Assembly: GCF_021021555.1 (NCBI RefSeq)
Contig: NZ_JAINWA010000003.1
Location: 310,001 to 374,000, forward strand
DNA length: 64,000 bases
From: Teretinema zuelzerae
GTDB lineage: Bacteria > Spirochaetota > Spirochaetia > Treponematales > Treponemataceae
Direction of reading: 5' to 3'
In this document: positions 16,025 through 24,982 of the stretch, piece by piece
Layout of the letters: every line of letters starts with the position of its first letter
How positions within the stretch are numbered: position 1 is the first letter of the stretch
Notes under the pieces: model-generated
What the model saw: the letters and a program-made list of their open reading frames with translations, nothing else
Told to the model about the DNA's origin: nothing
The model's database searches: none
Made by a program: the position numbers and the translations under genes

Positions 16025-16756
16025 TCAAGGTTCCCGAGCCAATATAGTCCTAATCGCCTTTGCCATAGTTACCGCTTCTCCCGGAGACGAACCGGAATCG
16101 TCGCCCGAGAAAAGCGAAGATGTTCCTCCCGGGGATGAATCGCCAAGCCCGGAAGAAATCTCGTCTTTCTGCTCCTGTTCGACTCCCTGAGCCGGAATAA
16201 AATCATCCAGATCAGGCAATTCATCCAAACCGTCTGTTCGATGCGCCGAATGCTTTGCGGCTTGCTGCGCTGCCGGGGAAGCAGGATATCCGGGAATAAA
16301 AGCCGGTTTTTCCTGCACCGAAGCTGAACCGCCTGATTTTTGATTCGCGAGAGAATCTCCGGGCAAACCCTCTATTCCAGGCGATGATTCGGCTGATCCC
16401 AGTATACCACTTTCTGGAGAATTTTTCTGACCGGACAGAAAATCGGGCAATGGCGCATCCGAAGGAAAACCGCCGGAAGCGGAAGAAGAATCGGATAGAG
16501 GATCGTCGATCGTTATGTTTACGGACGATCCGGGAGAATCCTCATCCGCCCCTGAATCTGAAAAAGGCGAGGTAAGCTCCGGAAGAAACTTCTGAACCAG
16601 AAAAAGAATTCCGAAGGCTATCGCCCCCCAGAGAACAGACATTCCCGACGCGCGAAAAAAAACGAGGGGAAAGGGAACTCCGCTTACAAAACCGGTGAGA
16701 AGGGAAAGAAGGAAACCTGCAACTGCAGCGAATACAGGTGCTTTCGAATTGAACAT
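16025..16756 (-). CDS. Conserved treponemal two-helix membrane protein upstream of fliA
   Basis: 243 residues. Two N-terminal membrane helices (about 8-30 and 38-57) followed by a long serine/proline/glutamate-rich, low-complexity tail of about 160 residues. It ends in a more conserved-looking helix EAVTMAKAIRTILAREP. No enzyme motif. GGGGAGG precedes the ATG, and a separate promoter lies in the 78-base gap after flhG, so this gene and fliA can be transcribed apart from the rest. The architecture suggests a membrane anchor with a flexible cytoplasmic tail ending in a short interaction peptide. Function unknown. Confidence 0.72.
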   Translation of the reverse strand: MFNSKAPVFAAVAGFLLSLLTGFVSGVPFPLVFFRASGMSVLWGAIAFGILFLVQKFLPELTSPFSDSGADEDSPGSSVNITIDDPLSDSSSASGGFPSDAPLPDFLSGQKNSPESGILGSAESSPGIEGLPGDSLANQKSGGSASVQEKPAFIPGYPASPAAQQAAKHSAHRTDGLDELPDLDDFIPAQGVEQEQKDEISSGLGDSSPGGTSSLFSGDDSGSSPGEAVTMAKAIRTILAREP

Positions 16757-16774
16757 GCCTCCCCCTCCCCATAT

Positions 16775-16803
16775 AGACTATGCGAAAAAGAGGGTCTGGT
16801 CAA
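16775..16803 (-). promoter_or_regulatory. Internal promoter upstream of the membrane protein-fliA-fapA segment
   Basis: Minus strand TTGACC (16803-16798), 17 bases, TAGTCT (16780-16775), with a predicted start near 16768 and GGGGAGGGGGAGG before the ATG at 16756. It lies in one of the few sizeable gaps of the flagellar operon. Confidence 0.55.
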
Positions 16804-16834
16804 GGTTTTTTTAATATGAGGGAGGGCTCGCCCG

Positions 16835-17740
16835 TCAGCTCCAGTCGCGCCCGAGAAGCTTGCGCATGAATCGTCCGAATCCTTCGGTTTCCTGAAAATC
16901 GGTTTTCTCGATTCGCGACACAATGTGTCGGAGACAGACCGAAGCCTTGCCTTTCGGGTCGTTTATTATAAACGGTTTTTGACGCAGTACCGATTGACTC
17001 ACCAACAAATCGTCGTATATGAATCCCAGATACTCGATTTTCAGATTGAGAAATTGAGCGGCGATTTGAATCATCCGATCGGCCACCCGTTTGCCTTCAG
17101 AAGCGGTTTGAACGCGGTTTACGATCATTTTAAGATTAATATTCAAATTGTCGACTTCGGTAGCGATGATTTTAATCATCCCGTACGCGTCGGTAATTGC
17201 CGTCGGTTCGGGAGTGGTGACTACGACTACTTCATCCGCTGCCGCTACGAAGCCAAGCACGTTTTTCGAGATGCCCGCGCTGGTGTCTATGATGATGATG
17301 TCGGCGTCCGAGAGCGAATACAGTTCTTCGATGAAGGAGTTGCGCTCTTCTTCGGTCATGTTCGCAATTTTAGAGAAGCCGGAGGCTCCGGCAACCAGTT
17401 TGATCCCGTATTCCGTGTCGAGAATAATCTCCGACATTTTCTTCTGTTTGCGCATGACATGGTAGAGATTATACTGGGGGATCAGGTTCATCATGACGTT
17501 AACGTTCGCCATTCCGAGATCGGCGTCGATGAGAATAACCTTCTTGCCCATCTGGCCGTAGGTGATCGCCATATTGGTGGCGACGTTGGTCTTGCCGACG
17601 CCTCCCTTCCCGCTGGTGACGGTGATGATTCTGGTTTTCCGGGCGTTCCGCGGAGCCGGATCCGAGACCGCTTCTTGAGTCTCCTCGAAACGGTTTTTGT
17701 CCTTCATGAGCAATCGCAGTGTTTCAGCCTGATCTTCCAT
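16835..17740 (-). CDS. flhG: FlhG (MinD/ParA-like) flagellar number regulator ATPase
   Basis: 301 residues from the ATG at 17740. The deviant Walker A motif SGKGGVGKT at 43-51 is followed by VILIDADLGMANVNVMM and DIIIIDTSAGISKNVLGF, typical of FlhG/YlxH. The C-terminus KTDFQETEGFGRFMRKLLGR is an amphipathic tail. FlhG works with FlhF to set flagellar number and place. I prefer 17740 (GGAG six bases upstream, start embedded in the flhF stop as TAATG) over an in-frame ATG at 17752. The N-terminal DQAETLRLLM segment matches the FlhF-activating DQA.xLR motif known for this family. Confidence 0.93.
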   Translation of the reverse strand: MEDQAETLRLLMKDKNRFEETQEAVSDPAPRNARKTRIITVTSGKGGVGKTNVATNMAITYGQMGKKVILIDADLGMANVNVMMNLIPQYNLYHVMRKQKKMSEIILDTEYGIKLVAGASGFSKIANMTEEERNSFIEELYSLSDADIIIIDTSAGISKNVLGFVAAADEVVVVTTPEPTAITDAYGMIKIIATEVDNLNINLKMIVNRVQTASEGKRVADRMIQIAAQFLNLKIEYLGFIYDDLLVSQSVLRQKPFIINDPKGKASVCLRHIVSRIEKTDFQETEGFGRFMRKLLGRDWS

Positions 17741-19068
17741 TACTGTCTCCATTCAAATCTATTTTCCGGCAAGGGAAAGAGCTCCTCGATTTTGCTCCGG
17801 TTAATCCGGAATCCGTCGAGGTTGGTGAGGAACCGGACGACCGATGCCTGTTCGAAATCCTGCGGAACGCGCTGGCCGGTCGTAACATACGCCACAGGTT
17901 TTCCGCGCTCCTGCACTACGCTCAATATATTGCCTACATGAGCGGTTTCATCGAACTTGGTGATGATAAGGGAGGTGACTCCGAAGGTTTCATACTGCTG
18001 CATGATCTCCCTCATATCGCTCGCCTTGGTTGTCGCGCTCATCGTCAGATGCATTTCGGAAATCGTTCCCGCGGCCTCCAGAATATGCCGCATTTCGGCG
18101 ATCTTACCGTAATCCTTCGGGCTTTTTCCGATCGTATCTATAAGAATAACATCGGCATCTTGATGAAGAACCATGAGGTCTTGCAGATCGCGGGCAGATT
18201 CCGCGAAAGAGACGGGAATATTCATGAGATTACCGTAAATTTCAATCTGCTGTTTGGCTCCGATGCGGTAATTATCGATAGTAATAACCCGGACATTGAG
18301 AGGCCGCGCGCTTTTTACCGGAGCGAGGGAATACGCCGCCGCGAGTTTAGCGACAGTGGTGGTTTTTCCGACTCCGGTGGGGCCGACAAGAACGATGATC
18401 CGCGGCTTGTCGTGATGAGCGAGATCGGCTATCGGAACCGACTCGCCTATCCAGGATACGACTGCATCCTGGACAGAATCGAAGGAATCGAGTTCTTCAA
18501 GGGAAAACTGTTTTTTAAGGCGGCCGATCATTGTTCTGATGAATGATGCGGAGAAATCGTTCTGTTCAAGAAGTTTTTCGATCCGGGATATGGATTCGTG
18601 TTCTTCTGAACGGGATGCGCCTTCTTCTTCCTTATCGAGGCGGGATTCGAGCTTGCGGACAACCTTCAGGATGGTTTCCAGACTGTCCGGCTCTGTTCGC
18701 CCGCTGGAAGAGGAAGAGGAACTTTTCATTGTAGTAGAGGCGGATTCGGCGGTTCTTGCGGCGAGAGCGGCCATATGAGGCGCAACCCGGGTAGCCAGTT
18801 CCGGCGATGTTTGAGCCGCCTGCCGGATGATTTTCTTACGCTCTTCATCGAAATCTACCGGCCGGGCGCCGTAACCGGACGACATAAGGCGCGACGGGTC
18901 GCGGGTAAGCATGAAGCTCAGTTCGACGCCTTCTTTTTCAAAAAAACCGAGGAAGCCGCCCATACGGATTTTTTTTTGTCGGAGAATATGTATATTTGGA
19001 CCGTATTTTTCCTTGATTCGCGAGAGGCACTCGTCGTAGTCCGGCCCCTGTTCAGTCAATATATCCAT
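17740..19068 (-). CDS. flhF: FlhF SRP-type GTPase
   Basis: 442 residues. The SRP-GTPase G domain starts around 223 with P-loop GPTGVGKTTT (229-238), then RVITIDNYRIGAKQQIEIYG, DVILIDTIGKSPKD and LIITKFDETAHVGN. The N-terminal B domain (1-150) is basic then serine-rich, as is common in FlhF. FlhF determines where flagella are inserted; in spirochetes this means the subpolar position of periplasmic flagella. It lies between flhA and flhG, and its stop codon overlaps the flhG start. Confidence 0.95.
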   Translation of the reverse strand: MDILTEQGPDYDECLSRIKEKYGPNIHILRQKKIRMGGFLGFFEKEGVELSFMLTRDPSRLMSSGYGARPVDFDEERKKIIRQAAQTSPELATRVAPHMAALAARTAESASTTMKSSSSSSSGRTEPDSLETILKVVRKLESRLDKEEEGASRSEEHESISRIEKLLEQNDFSASFIRTMIGRLKKQFSLEELDSFDSVQDAVVSWIGESVPIADLAHHDKPRIIVLVGPTGVGKTTTVAKLAAAYSLAPVKSARPLNVRVITIDNYRIGAKQQIEIYGNLMNIPVSFAESARDLQDLMVLHQDADVILIDTIGKSPKDYGKIAEMRHILEAAGTISEMHLTMSATTKASDMREIMQQYETFGVTSLIITKFDETAHVGNILSVVQERGKPVAYVTTGQRVPQDFEQASVVRFLTNLDGFRINRSKIEELFPLPENRFEWRQ

Positions 19069-19087
19069 TCACCCCACCCTGTATCAT

Positions 19088-21166
19088 CTATTCTTCCAAT
19101 TTAATCTCGCCGAGAGACTCTACTTTTATTTCATTCGCTATTTCAGGCACGGACAGTACCACTAGATCGGGGATTTCGCGCTCGGTCGAGCTCTTGATCA
19201 GAATTCTCGCTTCCTCGGGGCAGAGGATGATGGGCAGATACCCCGCCTGTTGGACGGCTGCGACAGAACGTGACAGAGAGCGGATCCAGCCTCTTTGAAT
19301 CACCGGCTCAAGAGCGGCTATCGGACCGTTTACGGTATCAATGCGCGCATCCACTATCTTTTGCGTCAGGGACGGCTCCACCGTAAGAACATGGAGGGTA
19401 TGGCTGTCGTCGGCATACTGAAGGCAGATCTGGCGTGAAAGAGATTGCCTGACCTTTTCTGCAAGTACGGTAGTATCCTTCGTTATAGGACGGTAATCAG
19501 CAAGGGTTTCGAGAATGACGACCATGTTTCTGATCGATACCTGTTCGCGTAAGAGATACTGCAAAACCTTTTGAATCTCTCCGAGCGAACAGATTTTCAT
19601 GACTTCGTCGACGACGGCTGAATAATCCTTGCGGATCGCATCGACGATGGACTGGACTTCCTGTCTGCCGAGTATTTCGGAAGCATGGCGCTTTATAATC
19701 TCGGTTAAATGCGTAGCGATTATGGAGGGAGGATCCACAACGGTGTAGCCCGCGCGCTCGGCCCGCTCCCTGTTTTCCTCCGCGATCCAGATCGCGGGAA
19801 GGCCGAAGGTCGGGTCTACCGTTTTTTCGCCCGGGAGCTCTTCGGTAACTCCGCCGGGATTGATTCCGAGATACCAGCCCATGCGTATCCGGCCGTGAGC
19901 GACTTCCACGCCCTTGATTTTAAAGCAGTACTCGCTCGGTTCCAGGCGCATGTTGTCGATGATGCGGATTCTGGGAACGACGAGGCCGAGATCGAGAGCG
20001 GATTCCCGCCTGATGCGGGTGACGCGCTCCAGGAGTTCGGCGCCCTTATCCTTGTCGACCAGGGGAATAAGGCCGTAGCCCAATTCGAGGGAAAGAGGGT
20101 CGAGGGGAACTACGGGGCTTATATCGGCCGGCGCTTCTCCCGTTTTTTCCTTTTCCTTTTTTTCAGCCGTATCGAGCTTCGCCTTGAAACTGGCCGATTC
20201 GGCCTGGCCGAGCTTCCAGCCGAAATACACGAAGGCTCCCGCCAAAGGTATGAGCACATACCAGGGGAAGCCGGGAAGCAGCGCGAGAACGGCGAGAGTC
20301 GCCGCGGCGATATAATATACACGGGCATCTCGGGAAAACTGTTTTTTAACGTCTGTGCCGAACGAATCGTCGGAAACGGAGCGCGTTACGATGAGGCCGG
20401 TCGCAACCGACACGAACAGGGCAGGAAGCTGGGAGAGAAGGCCGTCGCCGATGGTCAGCGAAGCATAGGTTCCGATGGCCTTGCCGAACGGTTCTCCGCG
20501 GAAAATCATGCCGAAGATCAAACCGGCGATGATGTTCATCACCGTAATGAAGATGCCGATCTTTACGTTTCCGGACACGAACTTGCTCGCTCCGTCCATT
20601 GCTCCGTAGAAGTCCGCTTCTCGCTGAACGTCTTTTTTTCTGCTTCGGGCTTCGTCTTCTGTGATGGCGCCGGAGTTGTACTCCGCTTCGATTGCCATGT
20701 TCTTGGTTGGCATGGCGTCCAGCGTAAAACGGGCGGCGACTTCGGCGACGCGGGTAGCTCCCTTGGTGATGACGAAGGCCTGCACGGCGATTATGATGAT
20801 GAAAATGACGAAGCCGATGACGATGCCTTCGGTTCCGCTGGATCCTATGACGAAGGTGCTGAAGGCCCGAACCATCCGTCCGTTGAATTTCATGCCCTGG
20901 GAAAGAATCAGGCGCGTGGAGGAAACGTTCAAACCCAGGCCGAATACGGTCGAGACGAGAAGCAGGGTCGGAAACACGGAAAAATCGGTTGCCTTCCTGG
21001 TATACAGGACGATCAGAAGGATGACCAGATTGAGGACCAGATTCAAAGCCATCAACAGATCGAGAAGAACGGTAGGAAGCGGAATGATGAGCATCAGCAC
21101 GATGAGCACCGCGCTGACAGCTACTATGAGATCGCTTCTATTTCCCAAGACTCCGTTTTCAGCCAT
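19088..21166 (-). CDS. flhA: Flagellar export gate protein FlhA
   Basis: 692 residues. The N-terminal third has seven to eight membrane helices (from VAVSAVLIVLMLIIPLPTVLLD to the PGFPWYVLIPLAGAFVYF hairpin), including the conserved FSVFPTLLLVSTVFGLGLNV and the cytoplasmic loop with GAMDGASKFVSGNVKIGIF. The C-terminal cytoplasmic domain (about 350-692) forms the chaperone/substrate-docking ring. FlhA is part of the type III export gate and participates in proton-driven export. Only a weak ribosome site precedes it, consistent with coupling to flhB 11 bases upstream. Confidence 0.97.
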   Translation of the reverse strand: MAENGVLGNRSDLIVAVSAVLIVLMLIIPLPTVLLDLLMALNLVLNLVILLIVLYTRKATDFSVFPTLLLVSTVFGLGLNVSSTRLILSQGMKFNGRMVRAFSTFVIGSSGTEGIVIGFVIFIIIIAVQAFVITKGATRVAEVAARFTLDAMPTKNMAIEAEYNSGAITEDEARSRKKDVQREADFYGAMDGASKFVSGNVKIGIFITVMNIIAGLIFGMIFRGEPFGKAIGTYASLTIGDGLLSQLPALFVSVATGLIVTRSVSDDSFGTDVKKQFSRDARVYYIAAATLAVLALLPGFPWYVLIPLAGAFVYFGWKLGQAESASFKAKLDTAEKKEKEKTGEAPADISPVVPLDPLSLELGYGLIPLVDKDKGAELLERVTRIRRESALDLGLVVPRIRIIDNMRLEPSEYCFKIKGVEVAHGRIRMGWYLGINPGGVTEELPGEKTVDPTFGLPAIWIAEENRERAERAGYTVVDPPSIIATHLTEIIKRHASEILGRQEVQSIVDAIRKDYSAVVDEVMKICSLGEIQKVLQYLLREQVSIRNMVVILETLADYRPITKDTTVLAEKVRQSLSRQICLQYADDSHTLHVLTVEPSLTQKIVDARIDTVNGPIAALEPVIQRGWIRSLSRSVAAVQQAGYLPIILCPEEARILIKSSTEREIPDLVVLSVPEIANEIKVESLGEIKLEE

Positions 21167-21177
21167 CTATACAACCG

Positions 21178-22380
21178 TTAAAGTTCCCTGACGATTTGAG
21201 ATTTTTTACTGTTCAGGGCGTAGACCTTGGCGAGAATTACCGCTAAAGCCTGATAATATTCATCTGGAATCATATCACCGATTTCGACTTCCGCATAGAG
21301 AGCGCGGGCCAGAGGACGGTTCTCCACGATGGGGACTTCATGTTCACGGGCGATTTCCCTGATGCGCAGGGCGAGCTGGTCGGCGCCCTTTGCGGTGAGC
21401 ATGGGAGCGCGCATGGTGGAACGGTCCCATTGCATGGCGACTGCGTAGTGGGTCGGGTTGGTTATGATCACGTCGGCTTTCGGAACGTTGACAGCCATGT
21501 TCTGGCTTAACAGTTCGCGCATGCGCTGGCGCAGCCGGCTTTTCACCAGCGGGTCTCCCTCCATCTGCTTGTATTCTTCCTTTATTTCCTGCTTCGTCAT
21601 TTTCAGCGATTCCATGAACTGGCGGCGCTGGAAGATGTAGTCCGGAATAGAGATGGCGAGAAAGAGAAACCCGGCTGTAAGCAGCAGCCGCGAAGCCATA
21701 TCGGCGATAAATACGATGGACGACCAGAAACCTGCTTCCAGCATCGTCACGAGCTTGGGGATTTCGCCGCGGATGCTCGACCAGGCTACCAGAACGATGA
21801 TGGCGACCTTGATCAGGGATTTCGCGAGATTGAACAAGCCCTCCGCGGAAAACAGGGCCTTCGAAAAAAAACGGGCGAAATTGGGCGAGATCTTGGAAAG
21901 CTTCGGAGTGATGCTTTTCACGCTGAAAATAAAACCGCCGTTCTGCAAAACGTTGGAGGCGACTCCGGAAACAAGGGCCGTCAGAGTCACCGGCAGGACG
22001 AGGCGGATGAAGTAATGAAAAAAAGCTCCGACGAGGGCGGGATCGTTCAACTCGGTAGAGGCGCTTCGCGAAAAATAAAAGCGGATCAATTCGACGAAGG
22101 TGTTGAGCATCCACGGCGCGAACAGGATCAGCGATATGGCCGGCAGAAGGAGAACGAGGGCACCGTTGAGTTCCTGGCTTTTTGCGACCCGGCCCTCCTC
22201 CCTCGCTTTTCTGATCTTGTAATCGGTAGGATCTTCGGTTCTTCCCTCGTCCTCGGCTGCGAACCATTGAAGGTCCATCAGCTCGAGAACAGCGGATATT
22301 TCAATGCGCTCCTCGGACAGGAGGGAGCCGGAAGAAGCGGGGACGAAAAGGCGAGGATGAACAGGGGTTGAGGCCGTCAT
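21178..22380 (-). CDS. flhB: Flagellar export switch protein FlhB
   Basis: 400 residues from the ATG at 22380, which overlaps the fliR stop (ATGA). A roughly 40-residue N-terminal extension precedes the family start-like [28 protein letters not shown]. Four membrane helices follow (within about 75-260), then the cytoplasmic domain with the self-cleaving NPTH motif in [17 protein letters not shown]. Cleavage there switches export from hook/rod to filament substrates, with FliK as the ruler. The C-terminal part ([28 protein letters not shown]) is canonical. Confidence 0.96.
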   Translation of the reverse strand: MTASTPVHPRLFVPASSGSLLSEERIEISAVLELMDLQWFAAEDEGRTEDPTDYKIRKAREEGRVAKSQELNGALVLLLPAISLILFAPWMLNTFVELIRFYFSRSASTELNDPALVGAFFHYFIRLVLPVTLTALVSGVASNVLQNGGFIFSVKSITPKLSKISPNFARFFSKALFSAEGLFNLAKSLIKVAIIVLVAWSSIRGEIPKLVTMLEAGFWSSIVFIADMASRLLLTAGFLFLAISIPDYIFQRRQFMESLKMTKQEIKEEYKQMEGDPLVKSRLRQRMRELLSQNMAVNVPKADVIITNPTHYAVAMQWDRSTMRAPMLTAKGADQLALRIREIAREHEVPIVENRPLARALYAEVEIGDMIPDEYYQALAVILAKVYALNSKKSQIVREL

Positions 22381-23171
22381 AAAGGAAGTCCTGCGCGCGC
22401 AAGCAAGTCTTCCAGTGACAGGAAGCCCTGGCCCATTATTTGAACAAAGAGATTTATCATCAACGGAAGAGAGACCATCAAAAGGAAAAAGGTGACCAGA
22501 ATCGTTATGGGGAATCCTTCCGAAAGAAGGTTCATCTGGGGCGCCGCTTTGGAGAGGAGGCCCATCGAGACGTGTATCAAAAAAAGCGTTCCGACGATCG
22601 GAAGAGCTATTATCATGGCGTTTGAAAACAAAGAGGTTAAACCGCTCAGGAAAAAAGTCAAAAAGACGCCCTGGTTGTCCATCAGGGAAAAGCAATTGAG
22701 AGTTTGAAAACTCCGCAGAATGCCTCCCAGAAAGAGGGTCTGAAATCCGTCTATTTGAAGAAATACAAGCATGGCGATGAGATTAAGATATTGTCCGAGC
22801 AAGGGATTTTCGATCTGGGCAAGCGCGTCGTATACTTCAGAAGCTCCGAAACCCATCTGATAGGAAAAGAATTGGCCGGCCGAACTGAATGTGGCGAACA
22901 GAACGCTCACGAAAAAACCGGTAATGATGCCCAGAAGCCCCTCCCCAACGACGAGAAGGGCGAAATGCAGGGAGAAGGGTTCCACGTCCCATCCGGCGGG
23001 ATAGGCTTGGGGAAGAACCAATACGGCGACGGAACCTGCCAGCGCGACTTTTGCGATTCTGGGCACCGACTGTATTGACAGCATGGGAGTTGAAAGCATC
23101 ATGCCGAAAATTCGAGCCGCAACCAAAAAAAACAAAGGAGCTCGAACCAGCAGACTCTCGAAAGGACTCAT
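22377..23171 (-). CDS. fliR: Flagellar export gate protein FliR
   Basis: 264 residues with six predicted membrane helices and FliR landmarks: [22 protein letters not shown] at the start, [25 protein letters not shown] in the middle and [25 protein letters not shown] near the end. FliR joins FliP and FliQ to form the core export channel. It lies six bases after fliQ and overlaps flhB by four bases. Confidence 0.95.
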   Translation of the reverse strand: MSPFESLLVRAPLFFLVAARIFGMMLSTPMLSIQSVPRIAKVALAGSVAVLVLPQAYPAGWDVEPFSLHFALLVVGEGLLGIITGFFVSVLFATFSSAGQFFSYQMGFGASEVYDALAQIENPLLGQYLNLIAMLVFLQIDGFQTLFLGGILRSFQTLNCFSLMDNQGVFLTFFLSGLTSLFSNAMIIALPIVGTLFLIHVSMGLLSKAAPQMNLLSEGFPITILVTFFLLMVSLPLMINLFVQIMGQGFLSLEDLLARAGLPL

Positions 23172-23177
23172 ACGAAT

Positions 23178-23447
23178 TTACCGCACCATTTGAGGTATGA
23201 GGGCGAACAGTCCGAAAGTATAGTCTCTCAGAGAAGCGAACATCCACCCGGCTAAAAGCGCCAGAACGCCGAGAATGGTCATGATCTTTGGCACAAAGGT
23301 GAGCGTTTGTTCCTGAATAGACGTGGTCGCCTGAAAAATAGCGACGATCAGGCCGACGACCAGGGCAGACATGAGAATAGGCGCGGATAGAACGAGAATT
23401 TCAAAAATGCCGCCACGCATAATGGCTACGACTGTACCTAAGGTCAT
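23178..23447 (-). CDS. fliQ: Flagellar export gate protein FliQ
   Basis: 89 residues, the usual family length, with two membrane helices and the conserved stretch VGLIVAIFQATTSIQEQTLTFVPK. It packs around FliP/FliR in the export gate. Located between fliP (21 bases upstream) and fliR (6 bases downstream) in the standard order. Confidence 0.95.
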   Translation of the reverse strand: MTLGTVVAIMRGGIFEILVLSAPILMSALVVGLIVAIFQATTSIQEQTLTFVPKIMTILGVLALLAGWMFASLRDYTFGLFALIPQMVR

Positions 23448-23468
23448 ACGACGGAACCTCCCGGTTTA

Positions 23469-24296
23469 TTACAGAAAGGAATTGAACAATTGCTGCGTCA
23501 ACAGGCCCCAGCCGTCGACCAGAATAAACAGAATGAGCTTGAAGGGCATTGAAATCTGTACAGGAGGAAGCATGATCATGCCCATCGACATGAGGATGCT
23601 CGCAACGACCATATCAACGATGATGAACGGTATATACAGCAGAATGCCGATCTTAAAAGCTACGGTGAGCTCATGCAGGATAAAAGCGGGAATAAGCACG
23701 CGCGTCGGCACGTCCGCAAGCGTTTGCGGCTTGTCGAGCTTCGCCATCGACATAAAAAGAGCGATGTTCGACGTATCGGCGGACATCTGCCGGTACATGA
23801 ACATGCGTATAGGCCCCTCGGCTTGCGTGTACGCCTCTTCGATTCCGATCTGTCCGTCCGCGAGTGGTTTAAAAGAACTGTCGTATATCTGGGTGAAGGT
23901 AGGCCACATGATGAACAGGCTTAAAAAGAGGGCGATTCCGTTGAGCACCTGGGTCGGCGGAACCTGTTGAAGTGACAGAGCTCTTTTAATGAAATCGAGA
24001 ACGATGGAAATTCTGAGAAAGCTGGTCGTAAGTATGAGAAGGCTCGGTGCGATCGATAAAATCGTCAAAAGAAGCAGCAATTGTATGGAAAAAGCTACTT
24101 CCTGATTCGATTGAGGCTGGCGTATGTCAAGATTAATGAAAGGAATATTCGCCGCAGGCCGGGAACCGTTTATCGAGGTTCTTCCCTGGGCGGCTCCCGA
24201 GGGAAAGGAATCGGCGGTCTGAGCTTCCAGGGGAATCGCCGTCAGAGCGAAAAGCAGGAGACAGACTACGCCGAAGGAAGCCGGGCGTCCTTTCAT
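23469..24296 (-). CDS. fliP: Flagellar export gate protein FliP
   Basis: 275 residues with a cleavable signal peptide (PASFGVVCLLLFALTAIPLEAQ) and four membrane helices. Diagnostic stretches are LTTSFLRISIVLDFIKRALSLQQVPPTQVLNGIALFLSLFIM, FILHELTVAFKIGILLYIPFIIVDMVVASILMSMGMIMLPP and LPFKLILF-like end residues (MPFKLILFILVDGW). Five FliP copies form the gate ring. Overlaps fliO by four bases (ATGA). Confidence 0.97.
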   Translation of the reverse strand: MKGRPASFGVVCLLLFALTAIPLEAQTADSFPSGAAQGRTSINGSRPAANIPFINLDIRQPQSNQEVAFSIQLLLLLTILSIAPSLLILTTSFLRISIVLDFIKRALSLQQVPPTQVLNGIALFLSLFIMWPTFTQIYDSSFKPLADGQIGIEEAYTQAEGPIRMFMYRQMSADTSNIALFMSMAKLDKPQTLADVPTRVLIPAFILHELTVAFKIGILLYIPFIIVDMVVASILMSMGMIMLPPVQISMPFKLILFILVDGWGLLTQQLFNSFL

Positions 24297-24958
24297 TGCT
24301 GGTCTCCTTCGCCCGAATTCCGGAGCCGTTCCCGCTGTCGCCTGAGAAAATCCGCAGTATCGGCTGCCGAGTCGGAAAGGTAGTCGTCTTTCGCGGGCCG
24401 CTCGGTTTGGGTATTCTTTTTTTCGCCGGTAAACTGGGACAAAGGAAGAAATTTTGCGATCAAAGACGAAAACCCCGCGGCGGCCGCGGCCCCTCCGGTC
24501 CGTGAGGATTCCAGCAGCATGGAATCGATAAGCTCGCGGTCGGTTATTTCCGTCAAAAGAGTGCAGGAATGATCGGCGAGGCCAATTAAAAAAGCCCTAT
24601 CTCCGACCGACACGACGCGGACCGACTGCGTAGCTGATAAAGGAAGAGACGCCAGAACCTTGAGGTAGGGATCGTCTGCTGCGTTGAAGCGTGTCGATTT
24701 CTTTAAAAGATTCATTATGCCCCAGAGTCCGGCGCATACGAGCAGCAGAACGAGCACTACCCGTACAAGGGCGCCCGCTCCGTTATTCGAAGACTGATAC
24801 GCGGCCGGCGAATCGGTCGCTTCCTGTTCAAGAACTATCGAAGATTCGGACTGAACGGCATCTTGCCCGCCCTGAGCGGCTTGGGCGTGCGCACCGAGCG
24901 TAAAATAAAACAAGAGAGCGCCGCAAGCGAGAGCTCTCTTAGAGAAAATAGCATTCAT
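24293..24958 (-). CDS. fliO: FliO-family export-gate assembly protein (treponemal FliZ)
   Basis: 221 residues. N-terminal signal-like helix (ALACGALLFYFTLGAHAQA), a periplasmic linker of about 45 residues, one membrane helix (about 62-86, VRVVLVLLLVCAGLWGIMNLL) and a cytoplasmic FliO domain (SLPLSATQSVRVVSVGDRAFLIGLADHSCTLL). FliO assists FliP oligomerisation. In spirochete literature the gene in this position is often called fliZ. It lies between fliY and fliP as expected. The tail is charged and probably disordered. Confidence 0.88.
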   Translation of the reverse strand: MNAIFSKRALACGALLFYFTLGAHAQAAQGGQDAVQSESSIVLEQEATDSPAAYQSSNNGAGALVRVVLVLLLVCAGLWGIMNLLKKSTRFNAADDPYLKVLASLPLSATQSVRVVSVGDRAFLIGLADHSCTLLTEITDRELIDSMLLESSRTGGAAAAAGFSSLIAKFLPLSQFTGEKKNTQTERPAKDDYLSDSAADTADFLRRQRERLRNSGEGDQQ

Positions 24959-24982
24959 GAAGTCCCCCCACCCGTATGCGAG

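Noticed and set aside
19709-21181. Long plus-strand open frame (490 codons) opposite flhA
   Set aside because: Antisense shadow of a well-supported FlhA; composition is Arg/Gly/Asp-rich with no motif, signal peptide or sensible start, as expected from codon bias of the real strand.
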